Assembly (NCBI GenBank): GCA_030247885.1
Contig: JAPDRO010000009.1
Coordinates: 434,001 to 498,000, forward strand
Direction of reading: 5' to 3'
DNA: 64,000 nt
Origin: Taxawa tesnikishii (nom. ined.)
Taxonomy: Eukaryota; Ascomycota; Dothideomycetes; Dothideales
The position numbers and the translations under genes are program-made. The notes beneath the pieces are model-generated. The model was not told where the DNA came from. It searched no databases and saw nothing but the letters and a program-made list of their open reading frames with translations. Shown one piece after another: positions 21,904-35,584 of this stretch (position 1 is its first letter; each line of letters begins with the position of its first letter).

Positions 21904-23746
21904 GTTGCTCCGATTCTTAGAAACGTTGTCTGTCAGATGCTTCTGTTACATGAACAGGAATGATGAGCGAGGCGTACCGGAATTAATCTTTATACGAGGG
22001 AATGGCGTGTGACGTACGGACGAAAGGAGATGATTTCAATTACATAGCGTTGACTGGTAGATATCCCTGGGTTTCGAATTATGACATTCACACAGTCAGC
22101 CATAAACATCCATTCAACACGCGGATTCAGGCACGCTGAGCAAGGTGTGATCACAAATCATGAATGTGTATATTGATTCTTTAGTCTAGTCTGAACTCGC
22201 ATGGAGGCAATCGGCCACGTGATATCCCACGTGAAAAATATGCTCTTGAGACCGCTGTCTATCACGTTCACGACTCATCAGTTGGATAGAGCTACTGTTG
22301 TGTATGCATGCAGCCATATACAAGGGTAAAGCATCTACATCTTGAGCGGAGCTGTAAACCTTTAGTTTTAGTAACAAGGCAAGCATATCGTGCTGAAATA
22401 GCAAGGCTAGCAGGTCTGAAAGAGTCAAGGAGGCTGGGACTCAGTGCATATAGATCAGGTCCATCCCCATAGTCTACAGATGATCAACTATCTTCAAACC
22501 CTATCAAGTCAACATACCGCCCTGATCAATGTGAGCAACGAACGTGGGAGCCCGTGCGCGGTCAATTCGTCCCGCGTTGATTGGAATTTTCTCTGCATTC
22601 GTCTCAGCGTGCACCCTGGTTCAGGTTTATCTTCCTCCGACGGTCTACATCTTTCGCCTTCTAGTGCGTATACTTGGTCTGGCAGCCACTGTTTCGGCGC
22701 ATCAATGTGTTTGTCGAAGCGATTGACAGGGCGCCAACCTATCGGTAAAGCCGGTGGCAGTAGTGTTCTTGTACAAATGTGTAGCCACAACCATACGGAT
22801 CGGATCGAATACGGGCATTGCATGCAGGATGCCAAGATCACCATGAATTAGAACACATGCGAAAAGAAGGGAGATATCATTAACCCCAAAGCGCCAGCTC
22901 AAATGTGCCAGCGTCATTCAGCTTTACACACTATAGAATACTCCAGCACCAGAACCAGCACCACCGAAATCGCCCGTGTACCAAGTCTTCTTTTGGTCCG
23001 CGAGGCTATCGTTCGTTCTGATTGCATACTGCGGTGTGAAGCTCATGTTGCCTTGCTCGAAGTACAGGTTTTCCTGGGAACAAACAATGAACATCGGCCT
23101 GTTTCTGCAAATGCAGACGGCCGACTATGTATACTAACCTGCGTCACAGGGACGTGCTCTCGCCGGGAATGATTGGATAGTGGGAGGCCGGTTTCTATCG
23201 GACGACACGACTCTTCTACTACGGGACAGCAGAAGCAAAGCGCAATCCTAGTGTACGAACTGCCGACGGACTGCATCTCTCCTTTTCCATGTCGCGCTCT
23301 TCGTCTGACATCTCCCGGCTCGTCCCGGACAAAGAGAGAAAGAGACACAGAGAGAGATCAGTCTTGGCGCTCTTCAAGCTTCTCTAGTCTGGATCAGATC
23401 CGCGGGCGCGCTCCGGTCGAGAGGCTTCCGAGGAGGGCCGTTGCTGACGTCACGCGCTGTTTTCGATGCTACACGCTGCCACGGTGCATCGCTTTCCTCA
23501 CAAAGATTGCCTTCAACTAAACCATCTACACCATCCCTATTTCGACTTTGGCGGTACATAGGTGGAAAGGAGCGACAGCCTTGGTCCATGTCATTGTGTC
23601 TCAACATAACGTCAGTGGGACACGTCTAGGCGTATAGTATGCATTGTCTCCTGCAATAGCAACATGCCAACCCCTGTCATACCAGGAAAGCAGGCTTTGT
23701 GCATCCAGATCGCGTGTCATGAGCGTGATGCAACCTCCTCCGTCGC
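21904..23746. other. Intergenic, 1.8 kb, no gene seen
   Basis: Low coding potential on both strands. ORFs of 60-135 codons overlap each other in antiphase and show no motif. Purine-rich agagagaaagagacacagagagag lies near 23330-23357. Presumably terminator of the Fhl1 gene plus promoter of the glucosyltransferase gene. Confidence 0.45.
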
Positions 23747-26700
23747 ATGCCCCTAACTTCACCCTCCCAGCCAGTCCCCAACGGGCGCAGAATGGCTACA
23801 CCCACATCGGAAGACGCGTTGAACCACATCACCCCCAGCGTGCTCACCGACAATGCCGGCAGCACCATAGTTCCTACCGTTGTCCCTCCAGTCACTGGTT
23901 TTGAAGATTACCGCGACCATGCAGACGTTAGTGAGCGTCTTGAACGCAAACCAGCAGACACGACAGCTTCCTACTTCGACCAGGATCATGCAAGCCGACA
24001 GCCAGTTGATCCCACCACAACTACCGAAGACCATGCGACACCAAACAGCCCTCTACCAGAACGTACTGCCACTGCTAAACCAACGAAGACTCAGCCCGGA
24101 GTGGAACGAGCCTGGCAGCCAGAACGACCTCGGCCAGAACCACGGCGAAGCACGTTACTCAATAGTGCCAAAAGACACTTCTACGCCGCACGCCCGACAC
24201 AGAACAAGAGAGCATCGTACTTCTTTCAGCCGTACTCCGAATCTTCACGCAGCTCCAGCTCGTCAGAGGATGAAGAACCGTCCAGGAAACAGACCGAGAC
24301 TGGTCCCAAAAAGGCAAACGCAAGAGCAAAGATGAACAGAAAGAAAACCAGTATTCTGGATTCGCGGTGGGAAACGAGAATTTCAAAGCGGAGGGAAGAA
24401 CGTCCAGGAAGGATGGCAGACTGAACATCTCCATCAATGAAGCGGCGAACAGTGGATACATTGCGAAGGTTCTCGGCCAAGGTCTACGCCATCATCTGGG
24501 TATACCCTCGCGGCACGGGCACGGACAGATTCCAGAAGAGGGAGCAGTTAATTCGGCAGGCAACCCGGGTACAGTTCAGCAATATACTCGTTCACAAGAG
24601 GACGATGCAGAGTCCATTGCATCTCATATCCACACCACGGTCAAGAGGCCTCGCCTGAATATCGTGATCATGATCATTGGTAGTCGGGGCGATATTCAGC
24701 CGTTTATGAAGATTGGCAACGAGTTGAAAAACTACGGCCATCGAGTGCGGATAGCAACACATCCGGCATTCCGGGACTTTGTGGAGAGCGAGATTGGACT
24801 CGAGTTCTTCTCCATTGGAGGCAATCCATCAGAGCTGATGGCCTTCATGGTGAAGAACCCTGGCTTGATTCCGAACCTCGAAACTGTTCGCCAGGGAGAG
24901 ATCCAGCGCCGAAGAAACAGCATGGCAGAAATGTTTGAAGGGTTTTGGAGAGCTTGTGTGCATGCTACAGATGATCCAAACGACAAAACGAACACGAAGT
25001 TGTCGGGCAGCAAAGGGCCATTCGTAGCAGATGCGATTATTGCGAACCCACCGTCATTCTGTCACGTACACATCGCCGAACGTTTGGGTATACCGTTACA
25101 CATGATGGTAAGTGGCTTGCCGGAGTTAGCAGATAATCTGCCTGGGCTCACATATATTTAGTTTACGTTCCCATACTCACCAACTCAATCGTTTCCGCAC
25201 CCACTAGCGAACATCAAACCACAGAAGAGCAACGTGGATGAGTCCTACATCAACTTCATGTCATTTCCGCTGGTTGAAATGATGACATGGCAAGGCCTGG
25301 GAGATTTGGTGAACCGCTTCCGAGTAAAAACACTAGGACTGGAGCCTGTCAGCAGTCTTTGGGCGCCAGGTGCGCTTTACCGTATGAAAGTCCCCTATAC
25401 GTACCTGTGGAGCCCAAAATTGGTACCAAAGCCCAAAGATTGGGGTCCCGAGATTGATATAGCGGGATTCACTTTCTTGGACCTGGCTAGCAATTTCGAA
25501 CCCCACAGGAGCTTGTCGAATTTTTGGATGCCGGGGAGCCCCCAGTCTATATCGGGTTTGGCAGCATTGTAGTGGACGACCCTGATAAGTTCACCAAGAT
25601 GATATTTTCGGCTGTCAAGATGGCAGGTGTTCGTGCTCTTGTATCTAAAGGATGGGGTGGTCTGGGCGACAAAGACAATACGCCGGACAACATCTTTATG
25701 CTGGAGAACACGCCTCATGATTGGCTGTTCCCGCGCGTGAAGGCGGTTGTGCATCATGGAGGTGCGGGTACCACGGCTATTGGTTTAAAGTGTGGTATAC
25801 CTACTATGATCGTTCCTTTCTTCGGCGATCAGCCTTTCTGGGGCGCTATGGTTGCTAATGCTAGAGCTGGAGCATTCGAATGCATACCGTACAAGAGACT
25901 AACGGCGGGGAAACTCGCTGAAGGCATCAAGCAATGTTCGACCGAAGAAGCGCGGACCAACGTCAAAAAGATCGCTGAATCGATCGAGAAGGAGGGTGAC
26001 GGAGCAGAAAACGCAGTAAAGAGCTTTCACCGCAGTTTGCCACTCGCTGGCAGACAAAATATGAGGTGCTCGATATTGGAGGAACGGGTCGCAGTCTGGC
26101 AATTGAAAGGCTCTGCGCTACGGTTGAGTCCGCTTGCAGCGGAGATATTAATCGAAGAGAAGAAGATCAGATGGCATGATCTTAGACTAATCAGGCATCA
26201 CGAGTGGGACGATTTCGATGGACCGGGCGAGCCCATCTCTGGCGCTGGCGCAACACTTTTACATACGAGTGCTGGAGTAGCCAAAGGAGTCGGCATGGTC
26301 CCGGTGAAGATGGCGAAGCACATCAAGAAACGTGAGGAACATGAACGCAGGAAGAAAGATATACAGCGAAAGAAAGAGGAAAGGCGGAGAATGAAAGGAG
26401 CGACATCTCAGCAAGAAGTGGCATGTGAGGATAAAGCAATGCCCAACGCAGCCGGCCAAAACCAAGCTGCAAGCAGCACCAGACCCGGTGTAGGGCACCA
26501 GGATACGTCGACGACTGTCGCTTCCACTGCACTCTCCGCAGATCCCTCAGAGACGCTCGCCCACGAACTCGCGGAGGATGCAGGACATGGTCTTCTCGAG
26601 TCTGGTGCTGCTCTGGTGAGCGCTCCGCTAGATTTGGGGCTCGCGGTCGCGCAAGGCTTCCACAATGCACCTCGATTATACGGTGATGCCACCGTCCGCA

Positions 26701-27611
26701 AGCCTGTCCGCATCACGGGTTTCCACTCCGGCATGAAGGCCGCCAAGAAGGAGTTCGTGTACGGGATATACGATGGTTGGACTGGTCTTGTCACGCAGCC
26801 CGTAGGCGGCTGGAGAGACGCCGTCACCATGCCGCAAAAATTCATGGGGTTGGGTAGGGGCTTCGGCAAAGGCGTCGGCGGTTTCGTACTTAAAGACGTA
26901 TCGGCCATCATCTACCCGCCCGCGGCCATCAGTCAGGGTGTGCGGAAAGAGGTTCAAAAACGTATTGGTGGGCCAAGCACCGACCAATTCATCCGCAAGG
27001 CGAACATCATAAGAGGCCAGAAGGACCGCTCGCAGCTGTCAACGGACTCTCCAGATAGCGATGAGACCATCGACGAGGTGAAGGAACGCGTCTTAACGGC
27101 CTGGCGCATCATGAATGAGATATGGGCCGCTGCGGATGCGCACCGGACCTCCGGCCGAGGCGGCATGGGACGGTTGAGCTTACATCGTGAAAAGAAGTCC
27201 TGGGTGCGCAACGGCGCACTCGAAAACGTGTCGACAGCAGAGGAGGCACTTCAAGCGCGGAAAGAGGGCAAGAGCCTAGACAAAGTGTTCAAGCGACGCA
27301 GGGCAGAAATGAAGAAGGCTGAACAGCCTCGCGCGCCGGCCATGGAGAATTCTACTACGTACGAGGAGGAGGATGAGATGGTTCCCAACGGTCATGTGGT
27401 GCGAGACAAGCATGCTAACAGGGATGATGAAGGAGACGAGACCACTTCGGACGAGACATGTGTAGAGACGCCGGAGCGGGATGCCAGAGATGGTTACGCT
27501 AGTGGCTCGATGAACCAGAAGCTGCAACAGGCCTCGGATAAGCTAGATGATCAGGGGATAGGCGGACATTATGCGAAGGGCGAGACGGGCCGGGATGGTA
27601 TTTCTGTGTAA
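23747..27611 (+). CDS. UGT80-like sterol glucosyltransferase with Vps13-like tail (two frameshifts)
   Basis: Family GT1/GT28 glycosyltransferase of the sterol 3-beta-glucosyltransferase group. The disordered N-terminus has no PH/GRAM domain, unlike Atg26. Then NIVIMIIGSRGDIQPFMKIG opens the GT28-type acceptor half, and VVHHGGAGTTAIGLKCGIP with FFGDQPFWG forms the UDP-sugar-binding half. About 600 further residues follow, including GIYDGWTGLVTQPVGGW and GLGRGFGKGVGGF, glycine-rich phrases like those at the C-terminus of Vps13/Atg2 proteins. Intron at 25108-25161. Frameshifts lie near 24290 and at the C4 run 25501-25504 (one more C gives FEPPQELVEFLDAGEPPVY). Corrected length is 1270 aa. The start could also be the Met at 23792. 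Confidence 0.78.
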
Positions 27612-28222
27612 GGGTCGTGGTCCTTTTCTGTGACAGAGCGAGGCGCGTGACATGGTTCGACGGAGGTGCTCCAGATATATAGCAACGGCCGCCGTGATCC
27701 GAGTCCCCGCAGGCAAGCCTTACACATCTCGGGTACGTGTGGAGGAAGGTGGGTCAGGGCTGCTCTCAAAGCATACACGAGTATAGATATCGTCCATGTC
27801 AGAAATGCTCCGAAACTAGCTTGGACGTGGAGCTTGTGTGCGAAGAATCTCGTTCGGCCAAGACGGCAGTCGCAGATCGTCGTCGTGCTCATGTGCGCTA
27901 GCTTCCGCTCTGCTCTCACCCCCGTAGCGTACATTAACATTGTCACTGCGCCCGCGCTCGACCGTACTCCCTAATTCAGATCTCTCGAATTCTGCTCCCT
28001 ACGAAATCGAAAGCCCGTAACTGACTTGGCATACCGTTGCCTCACCTTCCAGACCACTCGAGGCATCTACCATGAACAGGCCATAGAACTGCCTACAACC
28101 CCCCCCCCAGCTTGGGGATATTTCACACCTGTCCCGCCCGGTGTTCGCACCTCTTTCGCCCTTGATCCGGCTCTCTGTATCTCTACATATCAGGGCCATC
28201 ACACCTTGGTACAGCTTGAAGG
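27612..28222. other. Intergenic, 0.6 kb
   Basis: 3' flank of the glucosyltransferase gene and 5' leader of the phospholipase D gene. A C9 run lies at 28099-28107. No gene. Confidence 0.45.
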
Positions 28223-31200
28223 ATGGAGGAACTACAAGTCAGGGGTCCCGACGACTCGCCGAATAGGAGTCCGAGGTCGGTGTCGCCTATGACCATATCT
28301 GCAAAAGGGAAGGAGGTTGCGAAAGAGCCCAATGGGCGCCCTATTGCGTCTCCGCTAAGAGCTGTCTTCAGCCCGGAAGAGGTGGTGTTGAAAGATACAA
28401 ACGGTGCCGCTGTACGTCCTTCGGCTTCCCAGCCGCAGTCCGGACGCTTTGGATCACGGACAATGTCTGGCTACTTCGCAGAAGATGCGCCAGTGACGGT
28501 ACCTATGCCACAACTGCCCGAACTGCCTCCGGAATTGGAAGAGTTTGACGATGCACCAGGCCGCCCCAGACCCATCCCGTCGCGACAAGGCTCTGATCCG
28601 TTGACGGCGCGGAAGAGGACCAACATCTCCGGAACTGCGACGCCCCCAGACCGCAGGAGCGTCCAGTTTGCCCGAGCACCTGACGACGGTCCACTTGCTG
28701 TACCACAAACAAGAACAAACACATGGGATTCGGACGAGGGGAGGAAGCTGGTAGGAGTAGACAAGCGTCTCTATTCACGCGGTTGAAGGCTCTAGCGGCA
28801 CCCATCTCTCTACCGTCACATAGTCGTTCCCCAAGCAACCAGTCCGGGTGGGCCTCTGCAATGGCACCGTCTTCGTCAGTGATGACCCCGGATCAGAAAG
28901 AGAAGAACCACGGTATCCAGGTTCTCAGAATGAAGAGAGCGAAATCGATGGAGACGTGGATGAAAGCTCGGGTGATGAGGTACCAGACATGACTCAGTCA
29001 AGACCTAAGCGGAAACGGAGGAAACAACCGGACAATGGCACATCTTCTGCACCGAGCACGCCAAGGACCCCTCGCTTTCCTTCCTTTCTACGGGATCTAT
29101 CACACACAGCAAGCGCCGATCAGGATCCTAGGGCTCGCTTCGTTTCTCGACGTGCCACTATGACGGACATACCCGAGAACTCGAGGGCTGGTGTCTCAGA
29201 GGACGAGGGACGAGACCGGCTAGCCAAGAGCGCGTGGAGAAGGGGTCTTGAGGGAGCTAGGGGTTGAGCTACCATACCCGGAAGCAGCAAAATGACACGG
29301 AGACGCCCGAAGGCAGAAGACCAAACAACCTGAGGCGGTTCACTGGCATTGCTACTTTTGATGCTCCCTCTTCCCCATTCAGGGTGAGAGCGGACCGTCA
29401 CAACAGCACAAGTGCGCAAAAATGGCGCCAGGTTAAGGCTGGGTTGAAATTGCTCGGCCAGAGAAAGAAAGATGAGCGCGTCCGGGTAGATCACCAGAAG
29501 TCCGCCGAGCTCATGGCAGAATTGCTCGCCGGGTCGCCGGCAGCTTTGTTCTTCGCCAGCATGTATCAACGAGATGAGAATGGTCGACGGAAGATCCCTG
29601 TTCTGCTTGAGCAGCTCAAGATTCGCATCACGCAGAGCCAGACCAAGGAAAGCGAGTCTGGCGACCGTCACATGATATTTACTATCGAGCTAGAATACGG
29701 AAACGGAGCATCTAGGATGACCTGGACCATACACAGGACAGTAGGAGACTTCCTCAATCTACATGCGAAATACAAGCTACAGAGTCAAACCGACAGGTTC
29801 AAGCTCAAGGGAGACCAGGATCGCAATCGGGCAAAGATGCCGCACTTTCCCCGGAGTGCTTTCCCTTATCTTCGAGGTATTCGGGGTCTTGGGGATGAAG
29901 GCTCCGAAGGCGAAGACGAAGATATTGCTACTGAGGCCGGAGGCCATGAAACCGAAGCAAGTGGCACGGATCGGCCGACGAACAAAAAGCGACGGCGATC
30001 GTCATTTGTCTTTCGAAGGTCAAGCACTGCCAATACCCAAGCCGATGGTGTTGCTGGCGATGCTCTACGAGCAGGTAGCATAGCTGGTGGCAATGCTAAG
30101 GGACGCGAACTATACTCGGATCGCCAGCGTAAGAAGCTCGAGGTTTATCTGCAACAGATGATTCGGTGGCTCATCTTCCGTCCCGACAGCAACAGGCTGT
30201 GTAAGTTCCTAGAGCTCTCGGCGCTGGCGATGAGGCTCTCCGTTGAGGGTGGTTATCATGGCAAGGAAGGACCTCTACAAATTATTTCTGGACGCAATAC
30301 GGACATACAATTTCGGCACCTTCGAAGGCAGCCCATTCCTAATCCGAAGTCGGTCGTCGGCAGGCATAAGCACCAAAAGTGGTTCTTGGTCAGACACAGT
30401 TACGTTGTGTGCGTGGACTCGCCGGAATCGCTCGAGCCTACCGAAGTATTTTTGGTCGATTCTGATTTCCGCACCGAGAAGAAGAGGAAGCGCCTTCGCG
30501 ATCAGACGCCACAAGAAATGGCGAAGACTGCTACGCAATCCGCTACTCAGTCAAAGCATCACGTTATTAGACTCTACAATGCGGAGCGGAAGCTAAAACT
30601 TCTGGCCAGGAACGAGAAGCTCTTCTCGCAGTTCAAGGAGTCGATCGAGCACATGCAGCGCAACACTATATGGTCGCAGAAACATCGATTTGACAGTTTT
30701 GCGCCGATTCGGAAGGGCGTCTTTGCTCGCTGGCTTGTCGACGGGAGAGATCATATGTGGCAAGTGTCCCGCGCCATCGACAACGCACGGAACTTCGTGT
30801 ACATTCATGACTGGTGGCTCAGTCCAGAACTATACCTTAGACGTCCCCCTGCAATCAGTCAGAAGTGGCGACTTGATCGTCTGCTTCAGCGCAAGGCGCA
30901 AGAAGGAGTCAAAATTTTTGTCATCGTCTACCGCAACATTGAGTCGGCTATTCCCATCGATTCGCAGTACACGAAGGAGTCTCTCCTTGACCTGCACCCT
31001 AACATCCACATACAGAGATCACCAAACCAGTTCAGACAAAATCAATTCTTCTGGGCGCATCACGAAAAGCTGGTCGTGGTCGACAACGCCATGGCCTTCG
31101 TCGGTGGTGTTGATCTTTGCTTTGGAAGATGGGATGATCCTAGCCACTCTGTGACTGATGACAAGCTCACGGGCTTCGAACTGGATGTTAACGTCCCACG

Positions 31201-33827
31201 AGATGGCGAACATTGCCAGATGTGGCCCGGTAAAGACTATTCGAACCCCAGAGTGCAAGACTTTTACGCCCTCGACAAACCGTACGAAGAAATGTACGAC
31301 CGCACGAGGGTGCCGCGCATGCCCTGGCACGATATCGCGATGACGATTGTTGGACAACCTGCACGCGACGTCGGCCGACACTTCGTGCAACGGTGGAACT
31401 ACATCCTCCGACAGCGAACCCCGTCGCGCCCTACTCCTCTTCTTCTTCCACCACCTGAATACGAACCAGGCGAGCTTGAAAGACTTGGCTTGACCGGCAC
31501 CTGTCAAATTCAAATCCTGCGATCGTGCACTACGTGGTCGATAGGAACACCAAACAAGACAGAATGCAGTATCATGAACGCCTACGTCACGCTCATCCAA
31601 CAGTCGCAGCATTTTGTATACATCGAGAATCAGTTCTTCATCACCAGTTGCACAGTTGAGGGGACGCCAATTCATAACAAGATCGGTGATGCTCTCGTTG
31701 AGCGTATCGAGCTGGCATATTCAAGGGGCGACAAGTGGCGGGCTTGTATCGTCATACCACTGATGCCGGGTTTCCAGAACAGTGTCGACGCGCAAGACGG
31801 TACTAGTATTCGCCTGATCATGCAATGCCAATATCGAAGCATATGCCGAGGGGAAGCCTCAATCTTTGGCAGGCTTCGCGCTAAAGGCATCGACCCGCAA
31901 GATTATATCGAGTTTTACGCCTTGCGCCAGTGGGGCAAGATAGGCCCATTGAAGTCTCTGACGACCGAACAGCTTTACATTCACGCCAAGTGCATGGTAG
32001 TGGATGACCGCAGTGCCATCATCGGTTCGGCCAACATCAACGAGCGGTCCATGCTGGGCTCGAGAGATTCTGAAGTCGCCGCCATCGTCACTGACCAGGA
32101 GATGATACCGTCATACATGGGAGGGGAACCTTTCGATGTCGGAACCTTCCCGCACACCCTCCGCATGCGCCTTATGCGTGAGCATCTGGGCATTGACGTA
32201 GATGAGATATATCGCCGCGAACACATAGCGCAGTACGAAGAATCCATTGATAACGAGATGGAGCACATCTACCGAGAAGACTTTGCTACACCTCCGTCAA
32301 CTCCGCCTGCTCATGGTCTAACGGAAAGAAATCTCACAGCAGAACAAGAACGTGTACGAGACGCATCCAACGAAAAGCAAAAATCTCTCAAGAACTGGAT
32401 CGATAGGACTGGCACAGCTGGTACAGATGTCCAGAATTACGGAGTGTTTGATGAAAGGATCAAGCAGCACAAAGCGGAGAAGCACCAGCTCGATGTCGAA
32501 GGTCTGGGCGCCGACAACATGGCACGCCTGGAGGCGGTCGGAGATGTAGGTAACAGAGATACCTTCGTTGATGCTCGTGGCCGGGAAGTACTTCTAGCCA
32601 GTATATCGGATGATCACAAGCACGGGCACTACAAGGAGGACGGCCTATCGAGAATTACCAGCGGCGAGACCAAGGTTGCAGACTATCCGTGGAGTACGCT
32701 GCCGCCTTCGCGTATGCCTCGCATGAGCACAAGGGAGCTCGGCTTGACTCAATTGTCTCAGTTACCGCCTCTCCCTGCACTTGACGATACGGATATTGGA
32801 GGTCCTCCATTGCTAAGGAAGATGTCGGGGTCCTCCGTGGTACATATCATCAACCCTCTAATTCAGTCAATGCGTCGGCCAATCGTCGAAGAAGATTGCA
32901 TGAAGGACCCCTTGTTGATTCCTTCTATACGGACATTTGGCACAAGGTGGCACAGAACAACACGAAGCTCTACAGACAAGTTTTCCGCTGTATGCCGGAT
33001 AACGATGTTCAAAGCTGGGCACAGTACAGGGAGTATAACGCCTACAACGAAAAGTTCATGCAAATGCAGGGTCTTGGGCAAAGCAAACCAAAGCCAGCGG
33101 AAGAGGCACCTCAGAAGTCAGGTCCACCGGGATCCGGTGGCACAAATCCTCTGGCCGTGGCCGGTGTAACAGGCGAAAAAGTCACTACGGATGCGTTGAA
33201 GACAAAAGCCAAGATCGGTGACTTGGCTGGCAAGCTGCTACGACCCCGTAGTAACACCTCTGGCAACCGCAGCGCCAACAGCACTAATGAAGAAATGGCC
33301 GAGAAGCAACGCCTTGAGCAGGACTCCCGTGCATCCAATGCTCAGACTGCGATCAATCCGGAGGACGAATTCGATGAGAAGAAGGATGCTCAGCGCCGGG
33401 CGGACGAACGAGCCACCCAAGAAGGTACCGCTCCCGTTCGATCCAGAACCATCCATTATGACGACGAGGAGAAGAAGCGCGAGAAGCCCCATGCATCAGA
33501 GACCACAGCGACTCAGACTGAGAAGCAATCCAATGGTGTACCGCAGCACTCCGCAAGTCAGAAAGGCAGGCGAAGAGCAACAACTAAGAGCAGTGCGAAG
33601 CCGATCTTCACGGATGAGGTGCTTGAGAAAGACGACGCAGAAGAGCTGCTCAAGCTCACTCAGGGACATCTGGTCTTGTGGCCTTACGATTGGTGAGCTG
33701 ATGAAACGTTGTCAAACGATAACGCTGAGAAGTTATGCTGACATGTTGCGACGCCAGGCTTGCGAATGAAGAGAAGGGCAGTAATTGGCTCTACAACATT
33801 GATCAGATCGCGCCGCTCGAAATCTAG
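28223..33827 (+). CDS. pld1: Phospholipase D1 (Spo14-like; four frameshifts)
   Basis: Hydrolyses phosphatidylcholine to phosphatidic acid. Long disordered N-terminus, then a PX-like region (MIFTIELEYGNGASRMTWTI), a PH-like region (RHKHQKWFLVRHSYVVCVDS) and two catalytic HKD motifs: HHEKLVVVDNAMAFVGG near 31060 and HAKCMVVDDRSAIIGSANIN near 31985. A C-terminal block (DSFYTDIWHKVAQNNTKLYR) matches fungal PLD1. One intron lies at 33693-33757, and the last exon ends WLYNIDQIAPLEI. Frameshifts sit in the G4 run 28738-28741, G3 run 28846-28848, G4 run 29260-29263 and C4 run 32908-32911. Each needs one more base, and all four together give exactly 1847 aa. The catalytic half lies between the breaks and is undamaged. 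Confidence 0.88.
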
Positions 33828-35054
33828 TATGTTGTCATATCGGTATTGTGCAGAGGAACCCCACTAACGTGTTGACAGCGATTGAGCGTATTTTCAATTG
33901 CTGCGTTTGTGTATAATTACGCATTCATCTGTGCCAATCAGCCAGGCGTTTTGGGTATATCGGCAGTCGCGGCACTTGGACACTGCATCAGCGGGTCACT
34001 GATTTCTTTGGGTCTAGATCATTGCGCTGCAGCATTCCCTGTGTACTCCTACAAGTCGTGCATTCACCTGCTCTTGCTTCACAACTTTGGTGGTGGGGCC
34101 TGCTATCCGCTGGAACCTCAGACTTTGGTCAGTACAGCGCTCTGAATTATCTATGTAGTATTTCGCTTCTCCGTCATTATTGTTGCAAGCTTGCGGCGTT
34201 GCGCCCAGAAGATACTTTGTTACTTCACTCCCGGTGGCAATCCTCCCGAGGTTCCCCACATTGCGTTACAGGTATACAATCTAAACATAGATCACCTTCT
34301 CTTGGTTCCCACAACGCATGCCTCAACACGGATCTTGTATAGCATTCCTACTGATCCCACAATAGCCATGTTGGCCAGACATTTCAATGCGGAGGGGTGG
34401 TGGGGGTGTCGCATCGCTTAGATTGTGTGACATCCAATACTTTCGCCACCCCTGCTTGTACCATGTACAAGTATACCGTGCGCGACTTTGAGCCAACCCC
34501 AGACGGCCCCAGGCGCCACTCAAACAGCCCGCTAACCCCTTTTCGCCATCCCGTGTCGCACACATTGCGGAGAACCTATCGGTCTCATCTCCTGCTTGGA
34601 TCCCATTCGACGGCCAAGATACATGAGGTACAAGAGCTTGGGCCTCACAGAAACTCTGAGACACGGGATGTCGTGTCGGGAAGGGCGCGATTGGAGGACA
34701 ACATCTCCAAATGGGGAGGCAGCACGTCAATCCCCACTTCGATCCAATCAGTCCCCGTGGGGCCCCGGTCTGGTAGTGTAGGGGGGCTGGGTACGTTCCG
34801 GTACGTAGCCATGTCACTCCATGAGAAGCTGGTAGCAGTACGGACATCACGGGATCAGTTGTACTCTTGTACCCCTCTCTTATATGCTGACCACAACCCC
34901 CTCTTCCTTCTGAGGCTCAAAGCACCTCGTGTTACATTCAAGCATCTCCATTTGGTCTCTTGACTGCTGCGACTTACGAGAAAGTACCTTCCGTCTACAT
35001 CCATTCTTCTATACCAGACACATATCTCTCGTCGACACCAGACACATCATCACC
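33828..35054. other. Intergenic, 1.2 kb, no gene seen
   Basis: Short antiphase ORFs only. The 3' part (34.9-35.05 kb) is pyrimidine-rich leader sequence for the small gene at 35055. Confidence 0.45.
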
Positions 35055-35584
35055 ATGTACTCTGCTCGCGTCCTCACCAACACCGGCGCCGTCATCATGT
35101 GCGTGCCCGCCGCCGCCCTCCTCATTCCACAGACCGCACACACGGCACCAATGCAAGCACTCGCCAGACGCAGCTTTACTCAGTTCACTCGCGAACCTGT
35201 AAGCACACCACCGCTGTCAACGACGTCAACACGCCCACTCTGCCCTCCCTCCCAGTACCCCCTTATCTCAACCACATCCACGTTCCGTTCCCTCCATCCA
35301 CTCCCTCCACCCACACCGTACCCTTACACATTCACCTTTCTTCATCCAATTTATCCTTGACATACATCCCTCCCGTCGACCACCGATCCCCACTCTGCTA
35401 ACTCCGTTGCGTACAGGGCACCGCTCTCGCCGCCCAGAACGAAGCCGCACTCTCCCGCCTCGGCGAGCGCATGGCCTCGGAGCGTGCGGGCCACACAGGC
35501 GCCGTCCGCGAGACCGAGTACGAGTCACGCGCCTCGCGCGTGGGTCGTGTCGTCAGGGAGATCATCGCCAGGATCCCCAAGTAA
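35055..35584 (+). CDS. Small unknown protein, two exons
   Basis: About 103 aa. Exon 1 (35055-35198) encodes MYSARVLTNTGAVIMCVPAA.. with a moderately hydrophobic Ala-rich stretch and then RRSFTQFTREP. A 218-nt intron (35199-35416, GTAAGC..ACAG) follows. Exon 2 encodes GTALAAQNEAALSRLGERM.. and ends ARVGRVV..IIARIPK, an amphipathic basic helix. The GC-rich, codon-biased exons contrast with the C/T-rich intron, supporting a real gene. A mitochondrial location is possible from the N-terminus. I do not recognise the family. Confidence 0.6.
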
